A DNA stretch of 64,000 bases from Microbacteriaceae bacterium (GCA_019638805.1 JAHBTA010000002.1:124001-188000); one strand, 5' to 3'. Positions 34,401-45,700 are shown, counted from the stretch's first letter. The notes: generated by a model from the letters alone, not told the origin. A program made the numbers and translations.

Positions 34401-34466
34401 GTACCCCTGACCGGGCCGCGGTGGTGCCGGCGGCTGTGCGCCGTCACCGGTGGGCACATCGGTCAT
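31422..34466 (-). CDS. NCS1-type purine/cytosine permease with very long proline-rich N-terminus
   Basis: A 1014-residue protein. The central ~460-910 region has about twelve membrane helices in the NCS1 pattern (FATNSSWVSVAIGAVLVTLG, then SFLPLGLGTLAGKWSGQPTM) and is the size of a normal NCS1 permease. In front stand ~430 residues rich in Pro, Ala, Glu and Val, and behind them ~100 residues with TGPVPRTTGAVPRITGA-type repeats. Both ends should face the cytoplasm and be unfolded. The substrate class (nucleobase or related) is by family only. ATG at 34466 with TAGAAT seven bases upstream. Confidence 0.85.
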   Translation of the reverse strand: MTDVPTGDGAQPPAPPRPGQGYPPPPPATPPAPPAPGAPGAFDDDALAEALAASYTQPVTIVSPVPPVPPAEPAASAPLPEPGPPGFPEPPAPPAPPPAPEEPERDYEVPDVPEYIVPPAPPAPDYEVPPAPSFSAPEPPPEPPLDHPAPGHIFPPSYQPFTDPVTIAPEFAQEPLPMAPEQPVTPVPPASPAPPAPPVPPAPPESLAPQGAPEPPPQEPVADWHSAPPPLVEPAGPDPFAAVPDPFAAAPSAPPVAPAVPPSAPPAVPPASPFPEARLEDVQGLPPPIGQQAAPLPPYEPGTGAPPPPVSPDAFAGPYATPVPGPMPGPLPGPMPGPAPASFPTAPPVVPVPETLAPEMQAPPVAPPPLPGASGLPSLDEDDDVVDDIDRVFGASGGYPGVVPPAAPPSEPVATVHAVDGQADLLAGATEDHPASVVEHAGAEPTSLDLRAGRAARLFWLWFATNSSWVSVAIGAVLVTLGISLRQAIVATLAGVALSFLPLGLGTLAGKWSGQPTMIVSRATFGLSGNILPAVLGILTRVFWGGVLLWVLAVSFGRLLVFAGLDADLGEQVWTFVVLGVGAVLAALIGVFGYGFIARLQLVTTILSGVLIVGLIAMTYDRVDLAAALAVGDGAWTLALGGTVLVFCFVGLAWVQSSSDLARYQRPESSGAQSMLWASLGATIAPFILIVWGALLAVSDPLLGQEMAEAPLHAIARILPLWYPAPVMLAAGLGLLCSIVLAVYSGGFAIQALGVTARRNATTLIAAVLVAAVAGGLVVFGADAFAISRDLATTLAVPVAAWAGIFAAEMMIRTRRFDAPSLLRPGGVYPRVRVGNLIGLIVISAVSFGFTSATFPGLTWQGFFFPLLGIPMEDPFARSDVGVLLALVLGIFLALVSAIPAIRQQERESLRLEHTGPVPRTTGAVPRITGAVPSATGAFPRTTGPAPNVEPPVVAPPAAEPAMEPLPEPPSLYDTLATAPPPDPFASLDPVAPGDEPPAPPDPLLDWSRGPDPR
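31448..31453 (-). promoter_or_regulatory. -10 box of the Nif3-like gene, leaderless layout
   Basis: TAGACT, then GGAGCC, then GTG on the minus strand. The box lies inside the coding end of the NCS1 permease gene. Confidence 0.55.
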
Positions 34467-34473
34467 GTCCGGG

Positions 34474-34479
34474 ATTCTA
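34474..34479 (-). promoter_or_regulatory. -10 box of the NCS1 permease gene, leaderless layout
   Basis: TAGAAT, then CCCGGAC (seven bases), then ATG at 34466. The first three bases of the box (TAG) are also the stop codon of the upstream EamA gene. Confidence 0.55.
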
Positions 34480-35385
34480 GGGTTGGACGGGCTCTTTCGT
34501 GCCGCGACGGGCCGAAACCAGCACGGTCAGGCCAACCAGGACGAGGGCGAGACCGACCCATCCGACGGGTGCCAGCCGCTCACCGACGACCACGACCGCG
34601 AGCACCGTGGCGACGACGGGTTCCAGCAGCGTGATGGTCGTCGCCGCCGAACTGCGGATGCCCCGCAGACCGATCCCGAACAGCAGATACGCGATGAACA
34701 TGGGCCCGATCGCCAGGTACGCCGAGATGCCCAGCGTCAGCCCCGACTGCAGCAGCGGCGCCCCCGTCACGAGCAGCACGGGGACGAGCAGCACCGCCCC
34801 GCAGCCGAACATCGCCCCCATGACGCCGCTGCTGCGGACCCCCGCGCCCGAACTGCCGATGGCACGCGACGAGGCGTACGCGTACAGGGCGTAGGCCAGT
34901 CCGGCGATGAGGGCGAGCGCGACGCCCGTGACGATCGCGCCGCGGCCGACCCCCGCATCCACCTCGCGACCCACGGCGAGCGCGGCGACGCCCGCGACCG
35001 CCAGCGCCGTCGAGACGGCCCAGCGCCCGCTCAGTCTCCGACCCTCCACCAGCCGTTCGAGCAGTGCCGCGAAGACCGGGCCCGAGCCGAGCGCGACGAC
35101 GTTCCCGACCGCCACCCCGGCGAGGTCCATACCGGCATAGAAGGCGAGCGGATACACCACCACCCCGACCGCGCCGATCAACACCCAGCGCCTCGCCTCG
35201 CGATCCCGGAGGGCGGCCACCGCCGCGCGCCTCGTGGCCGCGAACAGCAGGATTCCGCCCACGCCCATGGTCGAGGCGCCGATCGCGAGCGGGCTGACAT
35301 CCGCGGGCATGAAGCTCGCGGCGGTCCCGGTCGTGCCCCACAGCAGCGACGCGACGACGAGGGCGAGTACGCCGGAGAGGGGCAC
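34477..35385 (-). CDS. EamA family (DMT) transporter
   Basis: A 302-residue ten-helix exporter made of two EamA repeats (LLWGTTGTAASF at helix 1, LLEPVVATVLAVVVVGERL in the second repeat). Substrate unknown, typically metabolites or amino acids. The only start that keeps helix 1 is the GTG at 35385, which lies one base after the 3' end of tRNA-Val on the same strand; there is no ribosome binding site. The next in-frame ATG (35310) would remove helix 1. The gene must be read from the tRNA promoter or from one inside the tRNA. Confidence 0.87.
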   Translation of the reverse strand: MPLSGVLALVVASLLWGTTGTAASFMPADVSPLAIGASTMGVGGILLFAATRRAAVAALRDREARRWVLIGAVGVVVYPLAFYAGMDLAGVAVGNVVALGSGPVFAALLERLVEGRRLSGRWAVSTALAVAGVAALAVGREVDAGVGRGAIVTGVALALIAGLAYALYAYASSRAIGSSGAGVRSSGVMGAMFGCGAVLLVPVLLVTGAPLLQSGLTLGISAYLAIGPMFIAYLLFGIGLRGIRSSAATTITLLEPVVATVLAVVVVGERLAPVGWVGLALVLVGLTVLVSARRGTKEPVQP

Positions 35386-35386
35386 G

Positions 35387-35460
35387 TGGGCCCTGAGGGA
35401 CTCGAACCCCCGGCATCCACGGTGTAAACGTGGCGCTCTGACCAACTGAGCTAAGAGCCC
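35387..35460 (-). tRNA. tRNA-Val (anticodon TAC)
   Basis: Minus strand. The acceptor stem GGGCTCT pairs with AGGGCCC (one G-T pair) and the discriminator A is at 35387. The anticodon stem CCACG/CGTGG encloses the loop TTTACAC, giving anticodon TAC for GTA codons. The T arm reads CCGGGGGTTCGAGTCCC. CCA is not encoded. The EamA start codon follows after one base. Confidence 0.96.
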
Positions 35461-35587
35461 GGGCGGGCCGGAGGGGGCCCGCGACACGGTCGATGCTAAC
35501 CGGAATCGCCCGGGAATGACGCGGAAGCGGCCCTCTCTGGATATCCTGAGCCGAACCTCCCCGCACCCGGCATCGAAAGAGGAACGG

Positions 35588-37468
35588 ATGTCCAACACCC
35601 GTACACCCATCGCCCGCATCGCAGCAGCCGTCTCGGCGGCGGTGGTCTCGCTCGTCACACTGACCGCATGCGGGGGCGGTGCCGCACCGGGTGGCGGCGG
35701 CAACCCGATCACCGGCGGAGTCGCTGACGACAGCTGGACCGTGATGACGTTCATGATCGCCGACACCAACCTGGAGTACTTCCAGCTCGACGACATGCGC
35801 GAGCAGGAGGCCGTGGGATCGCGCCCCGGCTTCAACCTGATCTCCTTCCTCGACCGGTCCGACCAGTACTCCAACGAGGACGCCCTCGGGCTCGGCGACT
35901 TCACGGGTGCCAAGGTCATCGAGGTGCGCCGCTCGGGCGGCAGCGTGGTCAAGCAGGAGATCGGCGAGACCAACACCGGTGACCCGGCCGTCCTGGCCGA
36001 GTTCATCGCCTGGACCATCAAGAACTACCCGGCCGCCCACTACGCGCTGATCTTCAATGATCACGGCAGCTCCTGGCCGGGCGTCGGCGCGGACGGTTCG
36101 GCGAACGACGACCAGCTCACGCTGGCCGAGCTCCACCAGGGCATCGCGGACGGCCTCGAGGAGGGCGGGCTGGACAAGCTCGACCTGGTGGGCTTCGACG
36201 CCTGCCTCATGGCCACCTACGAGACCGCGTCGATCCTGCAGGACGTCGCCGACCGGATGCTCTCCTCCGAGGAGCTCGAGCCCGGCTACGGCTGGGACTA
36301 CACGGCGCTCGAGGCGGCGGCCCGCGGCGGCTCCGTTGATGAGCTCGCCTCCGCGGTGATCGACGCGTTCGACGCGCAGTCGGTCAGCGAGGGCGAGACC
36401 CAGGTCACGCTCTCCAACATCGACCTCACCCAGATGGCCGCCGTCGATCAGGCGGTCAACGCCTTCGCGGCCGCCTTGACGGCGAACGTCGACCAGCTCA
36501 AGACCGACATCGGGCGCAGCCTCACGCAGTCGCTCGCCTTCGGGGCGACGCCGGACTACGACTTCTACATGACTGACCTCGGCATGCTCGCCGACGGCAT
36601 CGGCAGCGCCGAGGCGAAGGCGGTGTCAAGCGCGATCGCCTCCGCGGTTGTCGACAAGATGGACGGCCAGACCACCCGAGGCGCTTCGGGCATGGCGATC
36701 TACTTCCCGCCGCAGCAGGCCAAGTACCGCGACGGGTATTCGAATGTCCCGACCGCGGCCAACTGGATCGCGTTCCTGAAGGCCTACTACGGCTCCAGCG
36801 GAACCGGTGGCGCGCCGACGCTGGCCTCCTCGACCGCGGAGTCGGGCTTCCAGAACGGCGGATTCCTGGTGTACCAGCAGGTCACCGGGGGCGTCGAGTC
36901 GATCACCGACGTGTGGGTGCGCTACGGCTACATCGAGAACAACGCCCTGTGGCTGGTGGGCGACGAGAACGCCTACGTCGACGAGCAGAACTACGCCGTG
37001 GGCTTCTTCGACACCTACGCCCTGACCATCGGGGACGGGTCGAACCAGACGACGTTCTACAGCTCGTACACGGTCAACAAGGACTCGGGCGTCGCGACCG
37101 TGGGCGTCCCGATCCTGTACTTCGCCGGCGGCGCCAGCCAGGGCTCGCAGGGCTTCCTCCAGATGACCTACCAGCCCAGCACCGGCACGATCCTGTCCAC
37201 GACCTTCTACGGGCAGGACTCCTCGGGCGCCTTCGCGGAGCTCGCCCCCGACTCGGGCGCGTCCTTCGAGGCGCTCATGCCCAAGAGCACGGGTGAGGGC
37301 TTCTCCTACGACCGGCCGGCGCCGGGGACCGAGATCGCGGCCGACACCAGTCGCCTCCAGTTCCAGTACCAGACGCTTCCGTCGGGCACCAAGATCTACG
37401 CCGAGATCATCGTGCAGAACGCGGCGGGCGAGGGCGCGAGCGCGGCGGCCACGGGCACCATCCCGTAA
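35588..37468 (+). CDS. Clostripain family (C11) cysteine peptidase, lipoprotein
   Basis: A 626-residue exported protein. It has a lipobox (LVTLTACGGG), a Gly-rich linker, then a clostripain domain (residues ~50-400) with the catalytic His in IFNDHGSSWPG and Cys in VGFDACLMATYE. The C-terminal ~190 residues form a beta-rich domain of unknown role. Family members cut after Arg or Lys. The ATG at 35588 has AGAGGA upstream; an earlier in-frame start would bury the signal peptide. It stands alone between tRNA-Val and a strong terminator. The target protein is unknown. Confidence 0.87.
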   Translation: MSNTRTPIARIAAAVSAAVVSLVTLTACGGGAAPGGGGNPITGGVADDSWTVMTFMIADTNLEYFQLDDMREQEAVGSRPGFNLISFLDRSDQYSNEDALGLGDFTGAKVIEVRRSGGSVVKQEIGETNTGDPAVLAEFIAWTIKNYPAAHYALIFNDHGSSWPGVGADGSANDDQLTLAELHQGIADGLEEGGLDKLDLVGFDACLMATYETASILQDVADRMLSSEELEPGYGWDYTALEAAARGGSVDELASAVIDAFDAQSVSEGETQVTLSNIDLTQMAAVDQAVNAFAAALTANVDQLKTDIGRSLTQSLAFGATPDYDFYMTDLGMLADGIGSAEAKAVSSAIASAVVDKMDGQTTRGASGMAIYFPPQQAKYRDGYSNVPTAANWIAFLKAYYGSSGTGGAPTLASSTAESGFQNGGFLVYQQVTGGVESITDVWVRYGYIENNALWLVGDENAYVDEQNYAVGFFDTYALTIGDGSNQTTFYSSYTVNKDSGVATVGVPILYFAGGASQGSQGFLQMTYQPSTGTILSTTFYGQDSSGAFAELAPDSGASFEALMPKSTGEGFSYDRPAPGTEIAADTSRLQFQYQTLPSGTKIYAEIIVQNAAGEGASAAATGTIP

Positions 37469-37482
37469 GCGTCAGAGCCGTT

Positions 37483-37516
37483 CGAGTGGGGTGCTCCTCC
37501 TGGAGCACTCCACTCG
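37483..37516. terminator. Bidirectional terminator-like hairpin
   Basis: CGAGTGGGGTGCTCC (37483-37497) pairs with GGAGCACTCCACTCG (37502-37516) around TCCT: fifteen pairs with one G-T. It lies between the convergent peptidase and peroxiredoxin genes and can serve both. There is no long T-run, as is common in high-GC genomes. Confidence 0.75.
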
Positions 37517-37522
37517 GCGATC

Positions 37523-37996
37523 TCAGACCGCCGGGGTGAGCACCTCGTCGAGCACGGTGCGGTACTCGTCGATGGACCGGGGCTCGCCCGGCGCCGTGAT
37601 GAACGACGCCCGGATGACGCCCCCCGCGTCGATCACGAAGGTCGCGCGATTCGCGAATCCCTTGTTCTCCAGGAAGACGCCGTACTCCCGCGCGACCGCC
37701 CCGTGCGGCCAGAAGTCGGCCAGGAGGGTGAAGTCGTAGCCCTCCTGCTCGGCCCACGCGCGCAGCGCGGCCTTGGAGTCGACCGAGATGCCGATGAGCT
37801 CGACGCCCTGCGAGCGGAACATCGCGATGTTGTCGCGGAGGTCGCACAGCTCCCCCGTGCAGTTGCTCGAGAACGCCAGCGGGAAGAACACCAGCACGAC
37901 CGGCCGGACACCCCGGTAGTCGCTCAGCCGCACGTGCTCGCCGAACTGGTTGGCGAGGTCGAAATCGGGAGCCTGGGTGTCGTTCTCCAGTGCCAT
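37523..37996 (-). CDS. Peroxiredoxin, AhpE type
   Basis: A 157-residue thiol peroxidase. The peroxidatic Cys is in FFPLAFSSNCTGELCDLRD, in the AhpE-typical setting; a second Cys follows five residues later. It reduces peroxides, probably with mycoredoxin or thioredoxin (family knowledge). The ATG at 37996 has GAGGAAGG upstream at good spacing; the frame extends further but without similarity. It is divergent from aceE. Confidence 0.92.
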   Translation of the reverse strand: MALENDTQAPDFDLANQFGEHVRLSDYRGVRPVVLVFFPLAFSSNCTGELCDLRDNIAMFRSQGVELIGISVDSKAALRAWAEQEGYDFTLLADFWPHGAVAREYGVFLENKGFANRATFVIDAGGVIRASFITAPGEPRSIDEYRTVLDEVLTPAV

Positions 37997-38164
37997 CGCG
38001 GACCTTCCTCTCGAACTCCAGCGCATGATCATACGCCCGCCGGACGGGGTCCGCCGGACGAACTAGAGTGGAAAGACACGATCCGCAGCTGACCGTGATC
38101 CGGTCCGCGGCGTTACCCAAGCTGTTGTGGCGCACACAGCCCAACCCAGGAGATGAGGTCGACG

Positions 38165-40906
<2,742 letters not shown>

Positions 40907-40922
40907 GCAGCCGGCACCCCGT

Positions 40923-42098
40923 ATGGCCGCCCGCACCAAAGCGCAGACGCTCGCCTGGTTGCGCACGCTGACGGGCGAGCTGTCCACCGCGACGCTCAAG
41001 CGGCTGGACGACACCCTGCCCTGGTACCGGGAGATGCCGCCGGGCCGGCGCAGCGCCGTCGGTCTGGTCGCGCAGGCGGGTATCACATCGTTCATCTCGT
41101 GGTTCGACGACCCCACGTCGACGCCGTGGATCGCCGCCGACGTGTTCGGCGCTGCGCCACGCGAACTGCTGCGCTCGGTGAGCCTGCAGCAGACCCTGCA
41201 GCTCATCCGCGTCACCGTCGAGGTCGTCGAGCAGCGGGTGAAGGACGACGACGAATCGCTGAGGGAAGCCATCCTGCTGTACTCGCGCGAGATCGCCTTC
41301 GCCGCGGCGGATGTCTATGCGCGCGCCGCGGAGGCCCGCGGTCTGTGGGACGCGCGGCTCGAGGCGCTGGTCGTGGACAGCATCCTGACGGGTGAATACG
41401 ACAGCGAGCTGCCGAGCCGCATCGCTGCGCTCGGCTGGAACGGGCACGGCGAGGTCAGCGTGCTGGTCGGCACGGCGCCGCGCCAGCTCGACGTCGACAT
41501 GCTGCGCCGCACGGCCAGGCACCTGGACGCCGACGTGCTCATCGGGGTGCAGGGTAGCCGGCTCGTGCTCGTGATCGGTCGGGTCGACCCGCCGGAGGAG
41601 GCAGAGGGGCGCGAACCGCGCGGCTTCCTCGACATCGCCACGCAGCTCGAGCCGGGATTCGGTCCGGGGCATCTGGTGCTGGGCCACGAGGTGCCCTCCC
41701 TGGTGGATGCCGCCCGCAGCGCCCGCGCGGCACTCGCCGGTTTCGCGGTCGCCAAGGCGTGGCGCAATGCTCCCCGCCCCACTCTCGCCGACGACCTGCT
41801 GCCCGAGCGGGCGCTGGCCGGTGACTCGCTCGCGCGCTCCACGCTCGTCAACCGGATCTTCAAGCCGCTGCAGAACCACTCGACCGAACTGCTCGCGACC
41901 CTGTGGTGCTATCTCGACAACGGCAGGTCGCTGGAGGCGACGGCGCGCGAGCTCTTCGTGCATCCGAACACCGTGCGGTACCGGCTCAAGCGCATCTCGG
42001 GTGTCATCGGCTGGGATGCCACCGGAGCACGCGAGGCGCTCATCCTCCAGTCCGCCCTCATCCTGGGCTCGATCGCGGACTCCGACCGCAAGACCTGA
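40923..42098 (+). CDS. fasR: PucR/CdaR-type regulator of fatty acid synthesis, FasR-like
   Basis: A 391-residue regulator with a C-terminal PucR helix-turn-helix (SLEATARELFVHPNTVRYRL, then KRISGVIGWD) and an N-terminal helical domain. Its place directly before fabD-fabH-acpP-fabF matches FasR of Streptomyces coelicolor, an activator of that operon. It follows aceE by 16 bases. Activation of the fab operon is inferred from position and family; no operator was recognised. Confidence 0.87.
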   Translation: MAARTKAQTLAWLRTLTGELSTATLKRLDDTLPWYREMPPGRRSAVGLVAQAGITSFISWFDDPTSTPWIAADVFGAAPRELLRSVSLQQTLQLIRVTVEVVEQRVKDDDESLREAILLYSREIAFAAADVYARAAEARGLWDARLEALVVDSILTGEYDSELPSRIAALGWNGHGEVSVLVGTAPRQLDVDMLRRTARHLDADVLIGVQGSRLVLVIGRVDPPEEAEGREPRGFLDIATQLEPGFGPGHLVLGHEVPSLVDAARSARAALAGFAVAKAWRNAPRPTLADDLLPERALAGDSLARSTLVNRIFKPLQNHSTELLATLWCYLDNGRSLEATARELFVHPNTVRYRLKRISGVIGWDATGAREALILQSALILGSIADSDRKT

Positions 42099-42110
42099 CA
42101 GGATGGACGG

Positions 42111-43049
42111 GTGAGTGTCGTCGTCGTCGCGCCCGGCCAGGGCTCGCAGACCCCCGGATTCCTGGAACCCTGGCTCGCCGAGGCCCGGTTCTCCGATCAC
42201 CTCGACGAGCTCGCCGCAGCGTCGGGGGTCGATCTCCGGACGCACGGTACCGTGTCGGACGCCGACACTATCCGGGATACCGCGGTCGCCCAGCCCCTGA
42301 TCGTCGCCGCCTCGCTGCTCAGCTTCGCCGCCGTGGCCGAGGGCGGCCGCCGCGAGAAGCTCGCGGGGGTGGCAGGCCACTCGGTGGGCGAACTCGCCGC
42401 CGCGGCAGCGGCCGGCATCCTGGACGAGTCCGACGCCATGCGGCTCGTGACCCGGCGCGGGGCGGCGATGGCGGAGGCGGCGTCGATGGTGCGGACCGGC
42501 ATGAGCGCCGTCGTGGGCGGCGACGAGGCCGAGCTGCTCGAGAAGCTCGCCGGCCTCGGGCTCGAACCCGCCAACTTCAACGGCGGCGGACAAATCGTGG
42601 TCGCGGGCGAATTGGATGCCCTGGCGCGGCTGCAGGAGGATCCCCCGGCGGGGGCGCGGGTCATCCCGCTGCAGGTCGCCGGAGCCTTCCACACGCGCTT
42701 CATGTCTCCCGCGGTCGAGACGCTCCGCGCCGAGGCGGCCGGGCTCGAGCCCGGGGACCCGAGCCTGCCGATCTGGACCAACAAGTCCGGCGAGCGGGTC
42801 ACCGACGGCCGCACGTTCCTCGACCTCATCGTCGGCCAGGTCGCGAGCCCGGTGCGCTGGGATCTGACCATGCAGTCATTCGAGAAGGACGGCATCACGG
42901 GCATCATCGAGCTCGCGCCCGCCGGCGCCCTGGTCGGGCTCGCCAAGCGCGCCCTCAAGGGCGTCCCCACGGTGGCGGTCAAGACCCCGGACGACCTCGC
43001 GGCCGCCCATGAGCTGATCGACGCGGCACCCGCCGAGGAAGGCGCCTGA
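42111..43049 (+). CDS. fabD: Malonyl-CoA:ACP transacylase FabD
   Basis: Loads malonyl groups onto ACP for FAS II. The 312-residue protein has the oxyanion-loop GQGSQ at the N-terminus, the active Ser in GHSVGELAAA and the catalytic His in GAFHTRFM. GTG start at 42111 with CAGGAT six bases upstream (imperfect leaderless box), or AGGATGG as a ribosome binding site. The stop overlaps the fabH start by one base (TGATG). Confidence 0.95.
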   Translation: MSVVVVAPGQGSQTPGFLEPWLAEARFSDHLDELAAASGVDLRTHGTVSDADTIRDTAVAQPLIVAASLLSFAAVAEGGRREKLAGVAGHSVGELAAAAAAGILDESDAMRLVTRRGAAMAEAASMVRTGMSAVVGGDEAELLEKLAGLGLEPANFNGGGQIVVAGELDALARLQEDPPAGARVIPLQVAGAFHTRFMSPAVETLRAEAAGLEPGDPSLPIWTNKSGERVTDGRTFLDLIVGQVASPVRWDLTMQSFEKDGITGIIELAPAGALVGLAKRALKGVPTVAVKTPDDLAAAHELIDAAPAEEGA

Positions 43050-44047
43050 TGCCCACCCTGAAGCAGGCGACCGGCCCGAAGGGCTCGCGCATCCTCGGCC
43101 TGGGAGCCGCACGCGGTGATCTGGTCGTGCCCAACTCCGAACTCGTCGAGGCGATCGATTCGAGCGACGAGTGGATCCGGCAGCGCACCGGCATCGTGAC
43201 CCGCAAACGCGCCAGCAAGGGCATCGACGCGGTCGACCTGGCCGAGACCGCTTCGCTCGAGGCGATCCGCAACGCCGGCATCGAGCCCGGGCAGATCGGC
43301 GCCGTGCTGGTCTCCACCATCAGTAACGTGGCCGTGACCCCCTCGATGTCGTCGCTCCTGGCCGAGCGCATCGGCGCCAGCCCGGCTCCCGCCTACGACA
43401 TCTCGGCGGCCTGCGCGGGCTACACCTATGGGATCGCTCAGGCCGACGCCCTCATCCGCAGCGGCGCCGCCGAGTACGTGCTCGTGGTGGGGGCGGAGAA
43501 GCTCTCGCAGTACGTGCACCCGAACGACCGGTCCATCTCGTTCCTGCTGGGCGACGGCGCCGGCGCCGCGGTGCTCGGCCCGAGCGACGAGCCCGGCGTC
43601 TCGGCGACCGTGTGGGGCTCGGACGGCTCGAAGTGGGACGCGGTCGGCATGAACGCGACCTTCGAGGAGTACCTCGACAAGATCAAGCCGTGGCCCACCA
43701 TGCGCCAGGACGGCCAGACCGTGTTCCGCTGGGCGGTCTGGGAGATGGCCAAGGTCGCCAAGCAGGCCCTCGTCGCCGCCGGGATCACGGCTGACGACCT
43801 CGCGGCGTTCATTCCGCACCAGGCGAACATGCGCATCATCGACGAGCTCGCCAAGCAGCTGAAGCTTCCGGAGCACGTGAAGATCGGCCGCGACATCGAG
43901 ACCACGGGCAACACCTCGGCCGCGTCGATCCCGCTCGCGACCCACCGCCTCCTGGAGGAGAACCCCGACCTGCACGGCATGCTGGCGCTGCAGATCGGCT
44001 TCGGGGCGGGACTGGTCTACGGGGCCCAGGTGGTGCGGCTCCCCTAG
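43049..44047 (+). CDS. fabH: Beta-ketoacyl-ACP synthase III FabH
   Basis: Starts fatty acid chains by condensing an acyl-CoA with malonyl-ACP. The 332-residue protein has the Cys-His-Asn triad in YDISAACAGYTYG, FIPHQANMRII and ETTGNTSAASIP. In this group FabH uses branched-chain primers (inference). Coupled to fabD by TGATG. Confidence 0.96.
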   Translation: MPTLKQATGPKGSRILGLGAARGDLVVPNSELVEAIDSSDEWIRQRTGIVTRKRASKGIDAVDLAETASLEAIRNAGIEPGQIGAVLVSTISNVAVTPSMSSLLAERIGASPAPAYDISAACAGYTYGIAQADALIRSGAAEYVLVVGAEKLSQYVHPNDRSISFLLGDGAGAAVLGPSDEPGVSATVWGSDGSKWDAVGMNATFEEYLDKIKPWPTMRQDGQTVFRWAVWEMAKVAKQALVAAGITADDLAAFIPHQANMRIIDELAKQLKLPEHVKIGRDIETTGNTSAASIPLATHRLLEENPDLHGMLALQIGFGAGLVYGAQVVRLP

Positions 44048-44125
44048 GATTGACCACGGTCACTACGAACCCAACGGCCCGCAGGCCTTCACAGGCACGA
44101 AAGCCCCACGCAAGGAGAGAACAAC

Positions 44126-44374
44126 ATGGCACTGTCCCAGGACGAGGTGCTCGCCGGTCTGGCCGAGCTCATCAACGACGAGACCGGCATCGCGACCGAC
44201 ACCGTCGCGCTGGACAAGTCGTTCACGGACGACCTGGACATCGACTCCATCTCGATGATGACCATCGTGGTCAACGCCGAGGAGAAGTTCGACGTCAAGA
44301 TCCCCGACGAGGAGGTCAAGAACCTCCAGACGGTGGGCGACGCGGTCACCTACATCGTCAACGCGCAGGGCTAA
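44126..44374 (+). CDS. acpP: Acyl carrier protein
   Basis: An 82-residue acidic helical protein with the phosphopantetheine Ser in DLDIDSISMMT. AAGGAGAG precedes the ATG. The position between fabH and fabF is the standard one. Confidence 0.96.
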   Translation: MALSQDEVLAGLAELINDETGIATDTVALDKSFTDDLDIDSISMMTIVVNAEEKFDVKIPDEEVKNLQTVGDAVTYIVNAQG

Positions 44375-44433
44375 GCATCACGGGGCGGGGGCGTCGGCGC
44401 CCCCGCCCTTCTCTGTCCCACAGGAGTGTTCGC

Positions 44434-45669
44434 ATGACCAAGAAGATCGTCGTCACGGGCATCGGAGCCTCGACGCCGCTGGGCGGAACCGCCCCCGACA
44501 GCTGGAGCGCCCTGCTCGCCGGCGAGTCCGGCGCCGCATCGCTGACCCAGGACTGGGTCACCGAGCTCGAGCTGCCCGTCACCATCGCCATGCCGGCGCG
44601 CGTGCGCCCGGACGAGGTGCTCGAGCGCCAGGACATCAAGCGCCTCGACCCCAGCAGCCAGTTCGCCCTCATCTCGGCGCTCGAGGCGTGGCAGGATGCG
44701 GGCTCGCCCGAGATCGATCCGGTGCGTCTCGGGGTGGACTACTCCACGGGCATCGGGGGCCTCTGGACGCTCATCGACGCCTGGGACACCCTCAGGGAGA
44801 AGGGCCCGCGCCGGGTGCTGCCCATGACGGTGCCCATGCTCATGCCGAATGCGGCATCCGCGGCCATCAGCATGCGCCTGGACGCCCGCGCGTTCGCGCG
44901 CACCGACGTGTCGGCGTGCGCGTCGAGCACCGAGGCGATCGCCAACGCCTACGACCATCTGCAGCAGGGCCTGGCCGATGTCATCATCGCGGGGGGCGCC
45001 GAGAGCTGCATCCACCCGCTTCCGCTCGCCGCCTTCGCGGCCATGCAGGCCCTCTCCAAGCGCAACGACGATCCGAGGGCGGCATCCCGCCCGTACGACG
45101 TCGGGCGGGACGGCTTCGTCATGGGCGAGGGCGCCGCCTCGATCGTCATGGAGACCGAGGAGCACGCGAAGGCCCGCGGTGCGAAGATCTACGCCGAGAT
45201 CGCGGGCGGCGGGGTCACGAGCGACTCGTACCACATCACCGCTCCCGACCCGGAGGGCCGCGGTGCCGCGCGCGCGGTGTTCGCCGCGCTCGAGCAGGCC
45301 GGTGCGACGCCCGACGAGGTCACCCACATCAACGCCCACGCCACGAGCACGCCGGTGGGCGACATCGCGGAGTACAAGGCGCTTCTTGCCGTGTTCGGGG
45401 AACGCGTCCACGACATCCCGGTCTCGGCCACCAAGGCCGCGCACGGTCATCTGCTGGGCGGCACGGGCGCGCTGGAGGCGATCTTCACGATCCTCGCGCT
45501 GCGCGAGCGCCTCGCACCGCCCACGATCAACCTCGACGACCCCGACCCGGAGATCCCGCTCAAGGCCTCCGCGACCGCACAGCCGCTCGGCGACGCCGCG
45601 CAGCTCGCGGTCACCAACTCGTTCGGGTTCGGCGGACACAACGCCGTGGTGGCCATCCGCTCGGTGTAA
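44434..45669 (+). CDS. fabF: Beta-ketoacyl-ACP synthase II FabF
   Basis: Elongating condensing enzyme, 411 residues. The active Cys is in RTDVSACASSTEAIA, the two His in NAHATSTPVGD and TKAAHGHLLGGTG, and the tail has NSFGFGGHNAV. CAGGAG lies eight bases before the ATG. Last gene of the aceE-fasR-fab cluster; the next genes are on the other strand. Confidence 0.96.
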   Translation: MTKKIVVTGIGASTPLGGTAPDSWSALLAGESGAASLTQDWVTELELPVTIAMPARVRPDEVLERQDIKRLDPSSQFALISALEAWQDAGSPEIDPVRLGVDYSTGIGGLWTLIDAWDTLREKGPRRVLPMTVPMLMPNAASAAISMRLDARAFARTDVSACASSTEAIANAYDHLQQGLADVIIAGGAESCIHPLPLAAFAAMQALSKRNDDPRAASRPYDVGRDGFVMGEGAASIVMETEEHAKARGAKIYAEIAGGGVTSDSYHITAPDPEGRGAARAVFAALEQAGATPDEVTHINAHATSTPVGDIAEYKALLAVFGERVHDIPVSATKAAHGHLLGGTGALEAIFTILALRERLAPPTINLDDPDPEIPLKASATAQPLGDAAQLAVTNSFGFGGHNAVVAIRSV

Positions 45670-45700
45670 CAGCCGCTCGGCCTAGCCACGGCGGCGCGAG

